Shown: positions 44,617 to 54,059, numbered from the stretch's first letter. The stretch: DNA of 54,900 nt from Lachnospiraceae bacterium (GCA_017622845.1 JAGAQJ010000040.1:1-54900); one strand, 5' to 3'. Translations and numbers: made by a program. The notes: generated from the letters alone by a model not told the origin.

Positions 44617-45054
44617 ATGAGAAAGATGGGACTTGATTTTGGAGCGAAAACAGTGGGAGTCGCTGTCAGCGATCCCCTTCTGATCACAGCTCAGGGAATT
44701 GAGATTGTACGCAGGAAGTCTGAGAGCAAGCTCCGTCAGACCTTGGCAAGAATCGAAGAACTGATCGTAGAGTACGAAGTAGATGAGATAATCCTTGGTT
44801 ACCCCAAGAATATGAATGACACACTGGGAGAACGGGCGGAAAAGACTCTGGTCTTCAAGGATATGCTTGAGAGAAGGACAGGGCTTAGTGTACATCTGTG
44901 GGATGAGAGACTGACCACAGTAGCAGCAGATAAAGCTATGATGGAAGCCGGTATAAGACGTGAGCAGCGGAAAGAGCACGTTGACAGGATAGCGGCAGTT
45001 TTTATTTTGCAGGGATATTTAGATTATCTGAAAAATAACGAAAATGAAAGGTAA
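44617..45054 (+). CDS. ruvX: Putative Holliday junction resolvase RuvX (YqgF family)
   Basis: A 145-residue RNase H-like protein: [52 protein letters not shown] and [15 protein letters not shown]. The family is linked to Holliday junction cleavage and 16S rRNA 5' maturation. ACAGGAG is upstream. It sits between ireB and the DUF1292 gene, a conserved Firmicute order. Confidence 0.94.
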   Translation: MRKMGLDFGAKTVGVAVSDPLLITAQGIEIVRRKSESKLRQTLARIEELIVEYEVDEIILGYPKNMNDTLGERAEKTLVFKDMLERRTGLSVHLWDERLTTVAADKAMMEAGIRREQRKEHVDRIAAVFILQGYLDYLKNNENER

Positions 45055-45077
45055 CTATGAAGGTACTGAATAGTTAC
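45051..45077. repeat. 27-bp interspersed palindromic repeat, copy 3
   Basis: Identical to 10217-10243: arms GTAACTAT/ATAGTTAC around GAAGGTACTGA. It overlaps the last four bases of ruvX, including its TAA stop, so the repeat may have supplied the stop codon. GGCTGAACTGTTAT follows at 45106. Confidence 0.75.
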
Positions 45078-45150
45078 AGCGAAAGTCTGTAACAGAAAGC
45101 CGCAGGGCTGAACTGTTATGCTTGTTTTAAGAAAGGTTTGGTTTACGGAG

Positions 45151-45408
45151 ATGGAAAAAATTACCTTTACGCCGGACGGAGAGGACACAATTGATTTTTA
45201 TGTACTGGAACAGACAACGATTGGCGGGGTGAATTATATTCTGGTAACAGATGCAGAGGAAGATGAGGATGGCGAAGCATATATTTTAAAGGCGGCTTCC
45301 GGTGCTGATGACAGTGAGCAGGTTTACAGTATGGTAGAGGACGATGAGGAACTTGCGGCAGTAGCGGGCGTTTTTGAAAATATGCTGGACGACATCGACC
45401 TTGTCTGA
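45151..45408 (+). CDS. DUF1292 family protein (YrzB-like)
   Basis: An 85-residue very acidic protein of the DUF1292 family: ITFTPDGEDTIDFYVLEQT, GVNYILVTDAEEDEDGEAYILK and YSMVEDDEELAAVAGVFENML. Function is unknown, although it is conserved next to ireB and ruvX. ATG 45151 fits the family N-terminus; an in-frame ATG at 45118 would add 11 residues. The ribosome site is GAAAGG, at a long distance. Confidence 0.85.
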   Translation: MEKITFTPDGEDTIDFYVLEQTTIGGVNYILVTDAEEDEDGEAYILKAASGADDSEQVYSMVEDDEELAAVAGVFENMLDDIDLV

Positions 45409-45441
45409 CAGGAAACGGAATAATGTAATAGGAGGTTCATT

Positions 45442-47115
45442 TTGAAACAGAATAAACAACAAAATACGTCAAAGCTTAAGATTATTCCTTTGGGAGGTCT
45501 TGAGCAGATTGGAATGAACATTACTGCCTTTGAGTATGAAGACAGTATTGTTGTGGTGGACTGCGGCCTTAGCTTTCCGGCTGATGATATGCTGGGCGTA
45601 GACCTTGTCATTCCCGATGTCACATACCTGAAAAATAATCAGGACAAGGTAAAGGGATTCGTGATTACGCATGGACATGAGGACCATATCGGTGCGCTGC
45701 CATATGTGCTTAAGGAGCTGAATGTTCCGGTATATGCCACAAAGCTTACGATGGGAATTATCGAGAATAAGCTGACGGAGCATAACCTGATTCACAATGT
45801 GCGCAGAAAAGTAGTGAAATTCGGACAGAATATTAATCTGGGCTGCTTCCGCATCGAATTTATCAAGACAAACCACAGTATTGTGGACGCGGCAGCGCTT
45901 GCAATCTATTCACCGGCAGGCATCGTGGTTCACACGGGCGATTTTAAGGTGGATTACACGCCGGTATATGGTGACGCGATTGATCTGCAGCGTTTTGCCG
46001 AACTGGGCAAAAAAGGCGTGCTTGCGCTGATGTGCGACAGCACCAATGCGGAGAGGCCGGGCTTTACGCCGTCGGAGAAAAAGCTGGGACCTGTATTTGA
46101 TTCCCTGTTTGAGGAGCATAAGAAGACGCGTATCATTATTGCTACGTTTGCTTCCAATGTGGACAGGGTGCAGCAGATTATCAACACTGCGGACAAGTTT
46201 GGAAGGAAGGTAGTGGTAGAGGGACGAAGCATGGTCAATATCATCGAGACGGCTTCCAATCTCAACCGCATCAGCATACCGGACAATACGTTGATTGACA
46301 TTGAACGGTTAAAAAATTATCCCAAAGATAAAACTGTTATTATTACAACAGGAAGTCAGGGAGAGAGCATGGCGGCGCTCAGCCGTATGGCAAGCGGCAT
46401 GCATAAAAAGATTTCGATTGGAAAGGGCGATACGGTTATCTTTTCTTCAAGCCCGATTCCGGGAAATGAGAAGGCAGTTACAAAGGTTATCAATGAGCTG
46501 TTTAAGAAAGGCGCCGATGTTATTTTTCAGGATACGCATGTATCAGGACATGCGTGTCAGGAAGAAATCAAGCTCATTTATACATTGACCAAGCCAAAAT
46601 ATGCGGTTCCGGTGCATGGTGAATATAAGCACTTAAAGGCACAGGCAAAGCTTGCAATGGATTTGGGCATTGATAAAGATGATGTGTTTATCCTGCAGTC
46701 GGGAGATGTGCTCTCACTGGATTCGGAGAGCGCGAGCGTTACGGGAAAGGTGCCTGTCGGCGCAGTGCTCGTAGACGGACTTGGAGTCGGGGATGTCGGA
46801 AATGTCGTGTTAAGAGACAGGCAGCATTTGGCAGAGGACGGTATATTGATTGTCGTTATGTCGCTTGACGGCGGTTCAGGAGAGCTGCTTGCAGGACCGG
46901 ATATCGTATCGAGAGGTTTTGTGTATGTCAAGGAGTCAGACGAGCTTCTTGAGGAGGCAAGAAAGGTCATCGAGAAAGCAGTGCTTAGCTGCCTTAAGAA
47001 AAATATCACAGACTGGGGTAAGATTAAGGGAACGATAAAGGATACGCTGAGTGAATTTGTATGGAAAAAGACAAAGCGGCGCCCCATGATTTTGCCGATT
47101 ATTATGGAAATATAG
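45442..47115 (+). CDS. Ribonuclease J
   Basis: A 557-residue metallo-beta-lactamase/beta-CASP nuclease: LKIIPLGGLEQIGMN, metal motif HGHEDH (His77-His82), HTGDFKVD, CDSTNAERPG, TTGSQGE, SSSPIPGNE, and GHACQEEIKL with PVHGEYKHLKAQA. It combines 5'-3' exonuclease and endonuclease activity in mRNA decay and rRNA maturation. The start is TTG, 6 nt after GGAGG. Whether it corresponds to J1 or J2 cannot be told here. Confidence 0.95.
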   Translation: MKQNKQQNTSKLKIIPLGGLEQIGMNITAFEYEDSIVVVDCGLSFPADDMLGVDLVIPDVTYLKNNQDKVKGFVITHGHEDHIGALPYVLKELNVPVYATKLTMGIIENKLTEHNLIHNVRRKVVKFGQNINLGCFRIEFIKTNHSIVDAAALAIYSPAGIVVHTGDFKVDYTPVYGDAIDLQRFAELGKKGVLALMCDSTNAERPGFTPSEKKLGPVFDSLFEEHKKTRIIIATFASNVDRVQQIINTADKFGRKVVVEGRSMVNIIETASNLNRISIPDNTLIDIERLKNYPKDKTVIITTGSQGESMAALSRMASGMHKKISIGKGDTVIFSSSPIPGNEKAVTKVINELFKKGADVIFQDTHVSGHACQEEIKLIYTLTKPKYAVPVHGEYKHLKAQAKLAMDLGIDKDDVFILQSGDVLSLDSESASVTGKVPVGAVLVDGLGVGDVGNVVLRDRQHLAEDGILIVVMSLDGGSGELLAGPDIVSRGFVYVKESDELLEEARKVIEKAVLSCLKKNITDWGKIKGTIKDTLSEFVWKKTKRRPMILPIIMEI

Positions 47116-47131
47116 TGACGGAGGAAGCGCT

Positions 47132-47515
47132 ATGAATATAAAACAGCTATTGGGAGCGATCTCTGCAATGATTATAAAGATTGCACTGGCAGCAGTGATT
47201 ATCGCTGTAGTGTTTAAGCTTGCGGTGTATGCATATGATTTCGGATATCAGGTTTTTGCAGATACTCCCATAAGCGAGGGGGAAGGCAGAACAGTGAGTG
47301 TTGTGGTATCTGAGGGACAAAGCATCAGAGAGGTTGCCAGGCTTCTTGAACAGAAGGGACTGGTTAAGGATGCAAATGTGTTCTATGTTCAGGAGCAGCT
47401 TTCTGACTATAAAGACATGCTCAAGCCCGGAACATACGAGCTGAGCACTGCCATGAACTCTGAAGAGATGCTTCAAATATTATGCGATGCCGAGGCAGAG
47501 CAGGAGGAAGAATAA
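47132..47515 (+). CDS. Short MltG/YceG-like membrane protein without catalytic domain
   Basis: A 127-residue protein: one N-terminal membrane segment (IKIALAAVIIAVVFKLAVYAY), then an extracellular stretch VSVVVSEGQSIREVARLLEQ, GLVKDANVFYVQEQL and MLKPGTYELSTAMNSEEML, which is the LysM-like N-terminal subdomain of the MltG transglycosylase. The C-terminal catalytic lobe with its essential Glu is absent. In B. subtilis the full-length mltG gene (yrrL) occupies this place before trmR, so this is a shortened relative that may bind peptidoglycan. GGAGGAAG lies upstream. Confidence 0.78.
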   Translation: MNIKQLLGAISAMIIKIALAAVIIAVVFKLAVYAYDFGYQVFADTPISEGEGRTVSVVVSEGQSIREVARLLEQKGLVKDANVFYVQEQLSDYKDMLKPGTYELSTAMNSEEMLQILCDAEAEQEEE

Positions 47516-47520
47516 TAACG

Positions 47521-48183
47521 ATGGACGAGAGAATGTTGACGTTTATACATTCCTTTGACAGTGAGAAACCGGCGTACTTAAATGAGCTGGAGAAATATTC
47601 CAAGGAAACCAATGTACCGATTATCAGACCGCAGATGCAGAGTCTTTTGAGACTTCTTATCGCATGGGGAAGACCCATGCGCATCTTGGAGGTCGGAACG
47701 GCCATTGGTTTTTCTGCGCTGTTGATGAGTGAATATGCGCCAAAGGGATGCAGAATCACCACAATCGAAAAGTACGGGAAGCGCATACCGCTTGCAAAGG
47801 AGAACTTTGAAAAGGCAGGAAAATCAGACTGCATTACATTGCTTGAGGGAGATGCTGCGCAGATTCTTGCGTCCCTTGATGAGGACGGTGCGTACGATTT
47901 GATCTTTATGGATGCGGCAAAGGGACAGTATATCAATTTCCTGCCGGATATCCTGAGACTCTTATCACCCACAGGACTTCTGGTATCGGATAATATTCTG
48001 CAGGAAGGGGAACTGATTGAGTCAAAGTATGCAGTGACGCGCAGAAACCGCACGATACACAACAGAATGAGAGAGTATCTGTATGCGCTGACGCATTGTG
48101 AGGAACTGGAGACAATGATACTGCCGATAGCAGACGGCGTGACGCTTTCCGCAAAACGAAATGGAGGAGAAGATGAACAATAA
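47521..48183 (+). CDS. trmR: tRNA 5-hydroxyuridine methyltransferase TrmR-like O-methyltransferase
   Basis: A 220-residue class I O-methyltransferase of the COMT type: ILEVGTAIGFSALLMSEYAP (SAM motif I), ITTIEK, and LIFMDAAKGQYINFLP with the metal-binding acid. Position next to the U32 peptidase-like TrhP gene matches the B. subtilis yrrM-yrrN-yrrO locus, where TrmR methylates ho5U34 to mo5U34 in tRNAs. The start ATG 47521 is 5 bp after the previous stop. Its 3' end overlaps trhP by 11 bp. Confidence 0.88.
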   Translation: MDERMLTFIHSFDSEKPAYLNELEKYSKETNVPIIRPQMQSLLRLLIAWGRPMRILEVGTAIGFSALLMSEYAPKGCRITTIEKYGKRIPLAKENFEKAGKSDCITLLEGDAAQILASLDEDGAYDLIFMDAAKGQYINFLPDILRLLSPTGLLVSDNILQEGELIESKYAVTRRNRTIHNRMREYLYALTHCEELETMILPIADGVTLSAKRNGGEDEQ

Positions 48184-49432
48184 AAGGCAGGGAAAACCGG
48201 AGCTTTTAGTACCAGCAAGCAGCTTGGAGGTCTTAAAAACCGCTGTCATGTTTGGAGCAGATGCGGTATATATTGGCGGAGAGGCATTCGGACTCCGCGC
48301 TAAGGCAAAGAATTTCTCGGTGGAGGAGATGGCGGAGGGAATCCGTTTTGCACATGCGCATGAGGTGAAAGTGTATGTCACTGCAAATATTCTTGCGCAC
48401 AATGGCGACCTTGAGGGCGCGCGCGCATATTTTCAGGAATTAAAGCAAATAAAGCCGGATGCTTTGATTATATCTGACCCCGGGATGTTTATGATTGCGA
48501 AGGAAGTTTGTCCTGAGATTGAAATTCACATCTCAACACAGGCGAACAACACTAACTATCAGACCTACCGGTTCTGGTGGCAGCAGGGGGCAAGGCGCGT
48601 GGTGTCGGCAAGAGAGCTTTCACTCGCGGAAATCAGGCAAATCAGGGACAATATTCCTGATGAGATGGAGATAGAGAGCTTTATCCATGGGGCGATGTGC
48701 ATTTCTTACTCGGGAAGATGTCTGCTGTCAAATTACTTTACAGGCAGAGATGCTAATCAGGGAGCCTGCACGCATCCATGCCGTTGGAAATATGCGGTGG
48801 TCGAGGAAAAGCGTCCGGGTGAGTATCTTCCCGTCTACGAAAATGAGCGCGGAACTTATATTTTTAATTCAAAAGACTTGTGCATGATAGAGTATATTCC
48901 GGAAATTATCGCTGCCGGAATCAACAGCCTAAAGATTGAGGGGCGCATGAAGACAGCGCTCTATGTGGCATGTGTGGCGCGCACCTACCGGAAAGCAATT
49001 GATGACTTTTTTGAGTCAGAGGAAAAATACCGCGAAAACATGGAATGGTACAGGGCGGAGATTGCAAAGTGTACCTACCGCCAGTTTACGACAGGCTTTT
49101 ATTTCGGAAAGCCTGATGAAAATACACAGATATACGACAGCAACACCTATGTCAATGAATATGTATACCTTGGCATCGTGGACTCTGTTGATGAGAGAGG
49201 GTATGCAAAGTTCGAGCAGAGAAACAAATTCTGCGTGGGCGATACCATAGAAATCATGAAGCCCGACGGAAGCAATGTCAGCACAAGGGTGCTTGCGATG
49301 TACAATGACGAGGGCGAGGCGGTGGAGAGCTGTCCTCATTCCAAACAGGTTTTGTATGCGGAACTTGCCGACAGACCGGAACCGTATGACATCATGCGCG
49401 TAGAGGCAGCTAAGGCATCGCTAAAGAAGTAA
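48173..49432 (+). CDS. trhP: U32 peptidase-family tRNA hydroxylation protein TrhP
   Basis: A 419-residue U32 family protein: N-terminal LLVPASSLEVLKTAV.FGADAVYIGG, the signature ESFIHGAMCISYSGRCLLS, and further cysteines in GACTHPCRW and KDLCMIEYIPE that fit a four-cysteine Fe-S cluster; C-terminal beta domain. TrhP/YegQ proteins help form 5-hydroxyuridine at tRNA position 34 using prephenate. With trmR it would give 5-methoxyuridine. ATG 48173 has GGAGG 5 nt upstream; ATG 48161 lacks one. B. subtilis has two such genes; only one is seen here. Confidence 0.9.
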   Translation: MNNKRQGKPELLVPASSLEVLKTAVMFGADAVYIGGEAFGLRAKAKNFSVEEMAEGIRFAHAHEVKVYVTANILAHNGDLEGARAYFQELKQIKPDALIISDPGMFMIAKEVCPEIEIHISTQANNTNYQTYRFWWQQGARRVVSARELSLAEIRQIRDNIPDEMEIESFIHGAMCISYSGRCLLSNYFTGRDANQGACTHPCRWKYAVVEEKRPGEYLPVYENERGTYIFNSKDLCMIEYIPEIIAAGINSLKIEGRMKTALYVACVARTYRKAIDDFFESEEKYRENMEWYRAEIAKCTYRQFTTGFYFGKPDENTQIYDSNTYVNEYVYLGIVDSVDERGYAKFEQRNKFCVGDTIEIMKPDGSNVSTRVLAMYNDEGEAVESCPHSKQVLYAELADRPEPYDIMRVEAAKASLKK

Positions 49433-49436
49433 GCCC

Positions 49437-49464
49437 GTGTACTGTCTGACGGATATTCAGGCAA
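49437..49464 (+). repeat. 28-bp interspersed repeat, copy 2
   Basis: 24 of 28 positions match 35690-35717 (shared GATATTCAGGCAA). It lies immediately after trhP and marks the junction with the restriction-modification locus. A 20-codon frame at 49499-49561 follows, without a ribosome site. Confidence 0.45.
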
Positions 49465-49596
49465 ACACCCTTGCATGATTTTACCAGACCCAAAAAGATG
49501 TTAGATTACAGGGTAAACATTTCTGATATGTCAAAATCTGAGAAAGAAAAAGCGGCATGAAAGAAGATACAGGGAAAATCAGGGAGAGATAAAAGA

Positions 49597-50634
49597 ATGA
49601 GGTTTATTGGCTGTAAAACATTATTATTAGATAATATTAAACAAGTGGTAGATGAAAAAGCTCCTGATGCAGAGACATTTTGTGACATTTTTTCGGGAAC
49701 ATCCGTTGTAGCCAGATTTTTCAAGCAATGGTACGAGGTTTATTCTAATGACATTCTTTACTTTTCATATGTTCTTCAAAAGGCAACCATCGAGGTGGAT
49801 GCGATGCCGGACTTTTTCGGATTGAGAGAAAGAGGCATTACCGACCCGATTGCCTATTTTAACGATATGCCTTCCGAAGAAATGGAGCTGCTGCCGCAGG
49901 AGCGCAGATTTTTTCAAAATACGTATGCGCCTACAGGAAACAGAATGTATCTGAATGACGAGAACGCTTTAAGAATTGATTATGCGCGCAATACTGTTGA
50001 GGATTGGAAGCAGGCAGGAATTGTAACGGAGAAAGAATATTTTTATCTCGTGGCATGTATTGTTGAGGGAATCCCTTTCGTAAGCAATACATCGGGAACG
50101 TATGGAGCATTTCATAAGAATTGGGAGAGACGTTCCTTTAAGAAATATGAAGTATATAGATTACCGGTTTTGTCAAACGGTAAACACAATCAATGCTTTC
50201 ATATGGACGGCGCTGCATTGTTAAAGCAAATTTCGGGAGATGTGCTGTACATTGATCCGCCCTATAATGGAAGACAATATCTGCCGAACTATCATGTGCT
50301 GGAGACTGCTGCAAAGTACGATTATCCGGAGGTCAGGGGGATAACGGCTCAAAGGCCTTATGAGAATAATAAATCTGATTTTTGCATGAAATCCAAAGTG
50401 GCGGCTGCATTTGACGAACTGATTGCGAATGCCCGGTTCAAACATATTATTTTAAGCTATAGTACAGATGGTCTGATGACTGTGGAACAAATCGAGATGA
50501 TCATGAAAAAATACGGAAAACCTGAGACCTTTCAGATTTATTGGATTCCTTACCGCAGATATAAGAGCAGGGAACAGGGAAAAAAGGAAGAATTAAAAGA
50601 AATGCTTGTTTACGTAGAAAAGCAGGTGGAATAG
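49597..50634 (+). CDS. D12-class DNA adenine N6-methyltransferase (first)
   Basis: A 345-residue methyltransferase. FCDIFSGTSVVARFFK is the SAM-binding motif I, and IDPPYNGRQYLPNYHVLET carries catalytic motif IV (DPPY at 220-223), with order and spacing of the D12/alpha group. A large insert (about 60-190) should hold the target recognition region. It would methylate adenine at one strand or site of the cognate restriction sequence. GGGAGAG is the ribosome site. The stop abuts the next ATG, so the three methyltransferase genes form one operon. Confidence 0.87.
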   Translation: MRFIGCKTLLLDNIKQVVDEKAPDAETFCDIFSGTSVVARFFKQWYEVYSNDILYFSYVLQKATIEVDAMPDFFGLRERGITDPIAYFNDMPSEEMELLPQERRFFQNTYAPTGNRMYLNDENALRIDYARNTVEDWKQAGIVTEKEYFYLVACIVEGIPFVSNTSGTYGAFHKNWERRSFKKYEVYRLPVLSNGKHNQCFHMDGAALLKQISGDVLYIDPPYNGRQYLPNYHVLETAAKYDYPEVRGITAQRPYENNKSDFCMKSKVAAAFDELIANARFKHIILSYSTDGLMTVEQIEMIMKKYGKPETFQIYWIPYRRYKSREQGKKEELKEMLVYVEKQVE

Positions 50635-51528
50635 ATGGAATTTATCAAAAGTCCTTTGAATTATACAGGAGGGAAATACAAGATACTGGCTCCTCTTTTT
50701 GAAATCTTTCCGGAGCATGTCAGAATATTTGTTGATTTATTTGCAGGGGGGTTTAACGTCGGCATCAATGCAAATGCGGATAAAATTATATGCAATGATC
50801 AAATTCATTATCTGCTGGATTTGTACCGCACATTTCAGGGTATGCCTACAAATGAATTAATCAATGAAATTAACGAACGTATCGATTATTTTGATTTAAG
50901 CCTGACGAATGCAGAAGGGTATCATGCTTTACGGGAAAGATATAATGACAGCAAAAACAGTATAGACTTTTTTGTTTTAACATGTTATTCCTTTAACCAT
51001 CAGATTCGATTTAACAACAGCCAAAAGTTTAATACGCCGTTCGGAAAAGAACGAAGTTCCTATAATGCCAGCATTGAGAACAATTTAATCAGGTTTTGCG
51101 AAGCCTTGAGAACAAAAAATGTAGAATTTCATAATCAGGATTTTTTAGATTTGGACTTATCAAAGTTAACGTCTGACGATTTCGTATATTGCGATCCGCC
51201 CTATCTCATTTCAACGGGTTCGTATAACGATGGAAAGAGAGGGTTCAAGGATTGGACATTAACGGAGGAACGTCAATTATTGGGGCTGTTGGACGAGCTT
51301 CATGCAGGAAATATCAAATTTGCTCTTTCAAACGTTCTATATCATAAGGGGATGTCAAATGACTTGCTCATAGAATGGAGCAGAAACTATCATGTCTATT
51401 ATATTGACAAGAGGTATTCCAACTGCAGTTATCAATTCAAAGACAGAAACACAAAGACCGTTGAAGTTGTCATTACAAATTTTGAAAGCGGGGGATATGT
51501 GCAATGGCAGCAGCAAAGTCTTTTCTAA
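50635..51528 (+). CDS. D12-class DNA adenine N6-methyltransferase (second, Dam-like)
   Basis: A 297-residue Dam/DpnM-like enzyme: N-terminal IKSPLNYTGGKYK, motif I FVDLFAGGFNVG, and motif IV CDPPYL (187-190). Two D12 enzymes encoded side by side are typical of systems with asymmetric recognition sites, each methylating one strand, as in the fused FokI methylase. It begins directly after the first methyltransferase stop (GTGGAATAG then ATG) and overlaps the third gene by 25 bp. Confidence 0.9.
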   Translation: MEFIKSPLNYTGGKYKILAPLFEIFPEHVRIFVDLFAGGFNVGINANADKIICNDQIHYLLDLYRTFQGMPTNELINEINERIDYFDLSLTNAEGYHALRERYNDSKNSIDFFVLTCYSFNHQIRFNNSQKFNTPFGKERSSYNASIENNLIRFCEALRTKNVEFHNQDFLDLDLSKLTSDDFVYCDPPYLISTGSYNDGKRGFKDWTLTEERQLLGLLDELHAGNIKFALSNVLYHKGMSNDLLIEWSRNYHVYYIDKRYSNCSYQFKDRNTKTVEVVITNFESGGYVQWQQQSLF

Positions 51529-52643
51529 ATAAGGAGTCAATTAGGGAAAAGCTGGAAAACGCCGGCGTAGAGGACATAGATGGAGCTGTGAAGGAGCTTG
51601 ACAGCATGGTAAAGAAGTTTATAAGGCAGCAGGAAAAGCTTGCACAGCCTCAGCCAAACGAAGCCTACGAAAGCGGAAGCCCGTTTTTGGAAGAATATCC
51701 GGATTATGAGATCGACAGGCTGCCCGGCTGGATAAAAGACAGCCTTCAGGACGCCAGAGTGATTGGAAATACAAAGCAGACAGTGATTCTCCCCAACGGA
51801 TTAAAATACCAGTTAAATAATACGCTGAATCATATGAACGGCGGGGAATGGACTTATTTTACCAATTCTGTTCTGAATACGTCATATAAGACGAGCGGAG
51901 AAGATTCCTTCGCACATAAGATTAGAAAAATTCACCCAACACCCAAACCGCCGCAGCTCATGAGGGATATCATAACTTTTTTTACAAAAGAGAATGAAAT
52001 TGTTTTTGATTATTTTATGGGTGTCGGAGGTACACTGCTCGGAGCCGGACTCTGCAGCAGGAGAGCCTTTGGAATAGAACTGAATCCGGAATATATTCAG
52101 GCATATAAAATGGCAGCTCGGGAAATCGGATGCAGAGAGTTTGAATGCATCGAGGGCGATTGCCTGAAAATCCTGACGGACAGCAGCAAAATGAAATCGC
52201 TGTTAGGTGATGAAGAAATTAGTCTGGTACTGCTTGACCCGCCATATGGAAATATGATGAGCAGAGAAAAAACAGGCGCCGATATCAAGGTATATGGAAA
52301 TGTGGCGACTCCGTTCACCAACAGTGAGGAAGACTTTGGGAACTTTGAGTTAGCTCTTTTTTTTGAAAAGCTGAAAGAGTCTGTGGAAGATGTGCTGCCT
52401 TATGTAAAAAAACGGGGGCATGTGGTGATTTTTATCAAAGATTTGCAGCCCAGCGGCAAAGAGACGAATCTTTTACATGCAAAGATTGTAGACAAGCTGA
52501 ATGAGATTCCCAATCTGAATTATAAAGGAATGAAAATATGGGCTGACCAGACAGCCAAGCTGTTTCCATACGGATATCCCTTTTCTTTTGTTGCGAATCA
52601 AATCCATCAATACATTTTGATATTCAGAAAAGAGAAGCAGTGA
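51504..52643 (+). CDS. Site-specific DNA methyltransferase with permuted motif order
   Basis: A 379-residue N6-adenine or N4-cytosine methyltransferase. HPTPKP (144-149) and motif I DYFMGVGG (169-176) with FGIELNPEYI precede catalytic LDPPYG (DPPY 245-248). In the common beta class the DPPY motif comes first, so this one is circularly permuted relative to it. The N-terminal 80 residues are helical and charged (REKLENAGVEDIDG). It overlaps the second D12 gene, with GCGGGGGATATG upstream. Its base specificity is not determinable here. Confidence 0.82.
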   Translation: MAAAKSFLNKESIREKLENAGVEDIDGAVKELDSMVKKFIRQQEKLAQPQPNEAYESGSPFLEEYPDYEIDRLPGWIKDSLQDARVIGNTKQTVILPNGLKYQLNNTLNHMNGGEWTYFTNSVLNTSYKTSGEDSFAHKIRKIHPTPKPPQLMRDIITFFTKENEIVFDYFMGVGGTLLGAGLCSRRAFGIELNPEYIQAYKMAAREIGCREFECIEGDCLKILTDSSKMKSLLGDEEISLVLLDPPYGNMMSREKTGADIKVYGNVATPFTNSEEDFGNFELALFFEKLKESVEDVLPYVKKRGHVVIFIKDLQPSGKETNLLHAKIVDKLNEIPNLNYKGMKIWADQTAKLFPYGYPFSFVANQIHQYILIFRKEKQ

Positions 52644-52664
52644 CCGCTTCTCTTTTCCGGCAGT

Positions 52665-54059
52665 TTAGATTGTGATGCCTTCAGCGCGGAACGCATCGAG
52701 GATGCATTGCGGAGCGTTGGGATTTATGATGACCCGTCCGGTTTCACTCAGATATAAGATGACTTTGGGATCAGGCAGTCTGTTGAGACGTCCTCCGAAA
52801 ATGCTTACGTACCGATATATTCTGCATTCAGGGTAATTTGGCTTGATAAATTCATTTTCAATACTGTCATAATCTTCAATTTCAGCCAGCCCGGCTTTTA
52901 AAGTCGAAAGCTTCTTCCCTTCTACGAGAATAATGCAGCTGCTTTCCGGGTCATGGAGAACTAAGTCAGGAATATACAGGTTGATCCCGTTTCGGTCTTT
53001 CTTGGGAAGCGTGATCAGCCTGTTTTTTTTGGTTTTGAAATAACCGCGTTCGCACCCTGCATGATTCTGATATATGCCGCGTAAACCATGATATTCGCCG
53101 ACCATATGTAAAAGAATGGAAGCCATTTTTTCCGAGCTCATTTCATAGTGCCAATATTTTTCAGGAAAGGTAACATGATCGGGCATTTGAATACCGTCAA
53201 GCTCCATACCCAGTATTTTGCAGATATACAAAAATTTATTTTTTCCGTGGGTTCTGTCGACGTAAGACTGGGAAACACCATGCATTGTAATTACAATCCT
53301 TTTGTCCCAGCCCAGCATTCGCAGGCTTTTTGAGATAAGCGAAAGGGCGCCGATATTAGGGTCATGTCCGATATTTCCGGCCCCGGCAGGCTTTGAGAGC
53401 CTTCCGGATATCTCAATCCGATCGTCATAACAGGTAATATTGATGGGAACATTTCCGCAAGGGGGCTGACGCATTCCTTTTTTGAAACGTATGATATCAT
53501 CGATATCCTTAAATTTCCGAAACCAACAGGAAGTATCCTTTCCAATGATATCCACATTGAGAGTCAGCAGCATATTGGTACCAAAAATATTGGTGTCACT
53601 TGGTTTTTTGCTTTCTCTGGCTTCTAATTCCTCATTGTATAACATGTAGAGCTTTACATCCTTGTAAAAAGCATCAATAAATGCAAATTTTGACGCTCTT
53701 TGATAGACGCCTGTATTGCGTGATTCGTCATCGCTCGTCTTCGTTTCTTCAACTGCCATCAGAAGATTTCCTTTTTCATTTTCGGAAGGAGCATTTTCCT
53801 GTAAAAAAACAAGAAAATCAAAGAAACTCGAACTGCCGCTTACTGTCTTAATAATGATTTGGCCTATATTTCTTATTTTTATCCCTTCAACAAGATATTG
53901 AAATTGAAATATTCCATCATGAAAGACGGGCCTGATTTGAACAGAATCTTCATGATAAGATGCAACCTCTCCGTTAAAATCTTTTTGATATAGTTTTACA
54001 ATTGCGCTTATCACAGAAGATTTTGGACGTTCCTCTGTCAAAATCCATAAATGATTCAT
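52665..54059 (-). CDS. Putative type II restriction endonuclease (PD-(D/E)XK type)
   Basis: A 464-residue protein with no family that I recognise overall. The C-terminal part has YIPDLVLHDP..., then CIILVEGKKL: Asp365, Glu380 and Lys382 fit the PD-(D/E)XK nuclease motif (PD...ExK). The location, converging on three methyltransferase genes and divergent from an XRE-type regulator, strongly suggests the restriction subunit. The N-terminal 300 residues may recognise DNA. AGGAGG precedes the start on the minus strand. It could alternatively be an unrelated defence nuclease. Confidence 0.65.
   Translation of the reverse strand: MNHLWILTEERPKSSVISAIVKLYQKDFNGEVASYHEDSVQIRPVFHDGIFQFQYLVEGIKIRNIGQIIIKTVSGSSSFFDFLVFLQENAPSENEKGNLLMAVEETKTSDDESRNTGVYQRASKFAFIDAFYKDVKLYMLYNEELEARESKKPSDTNIFGTNMLLTLNVDIIGKDTSCWFRKFKDIDDIIRFKKGMRQPPCGNVPINITCYDDRIEISGRLSKPAGAGNIGHDPNIGALSLISKSLRMLGWDKRIVITMHGVSQSYVDRTHGKNKFLYICKILGMELDGIQMPDHVTFPEKYWHYEMSSEKMASILLHMVGEYHGLRGIYQNHAGCERGYFKTKKNRLITLPKKDRNGINLYIPDLVLHDPESSCIILVEGKKLSTLKAGLAEIEDYDSIENEFIKPNYPECRIYRYVSIFGGRLNRLPDPKVILYLSETGRVIINPNAPQCILDAFRAEGITI

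Noticed and set aside
49499-49561. 20-codon frame before the restriction locus
   Set aside because: No ribosome site and no similarity that I recognise; kept only as a remark.
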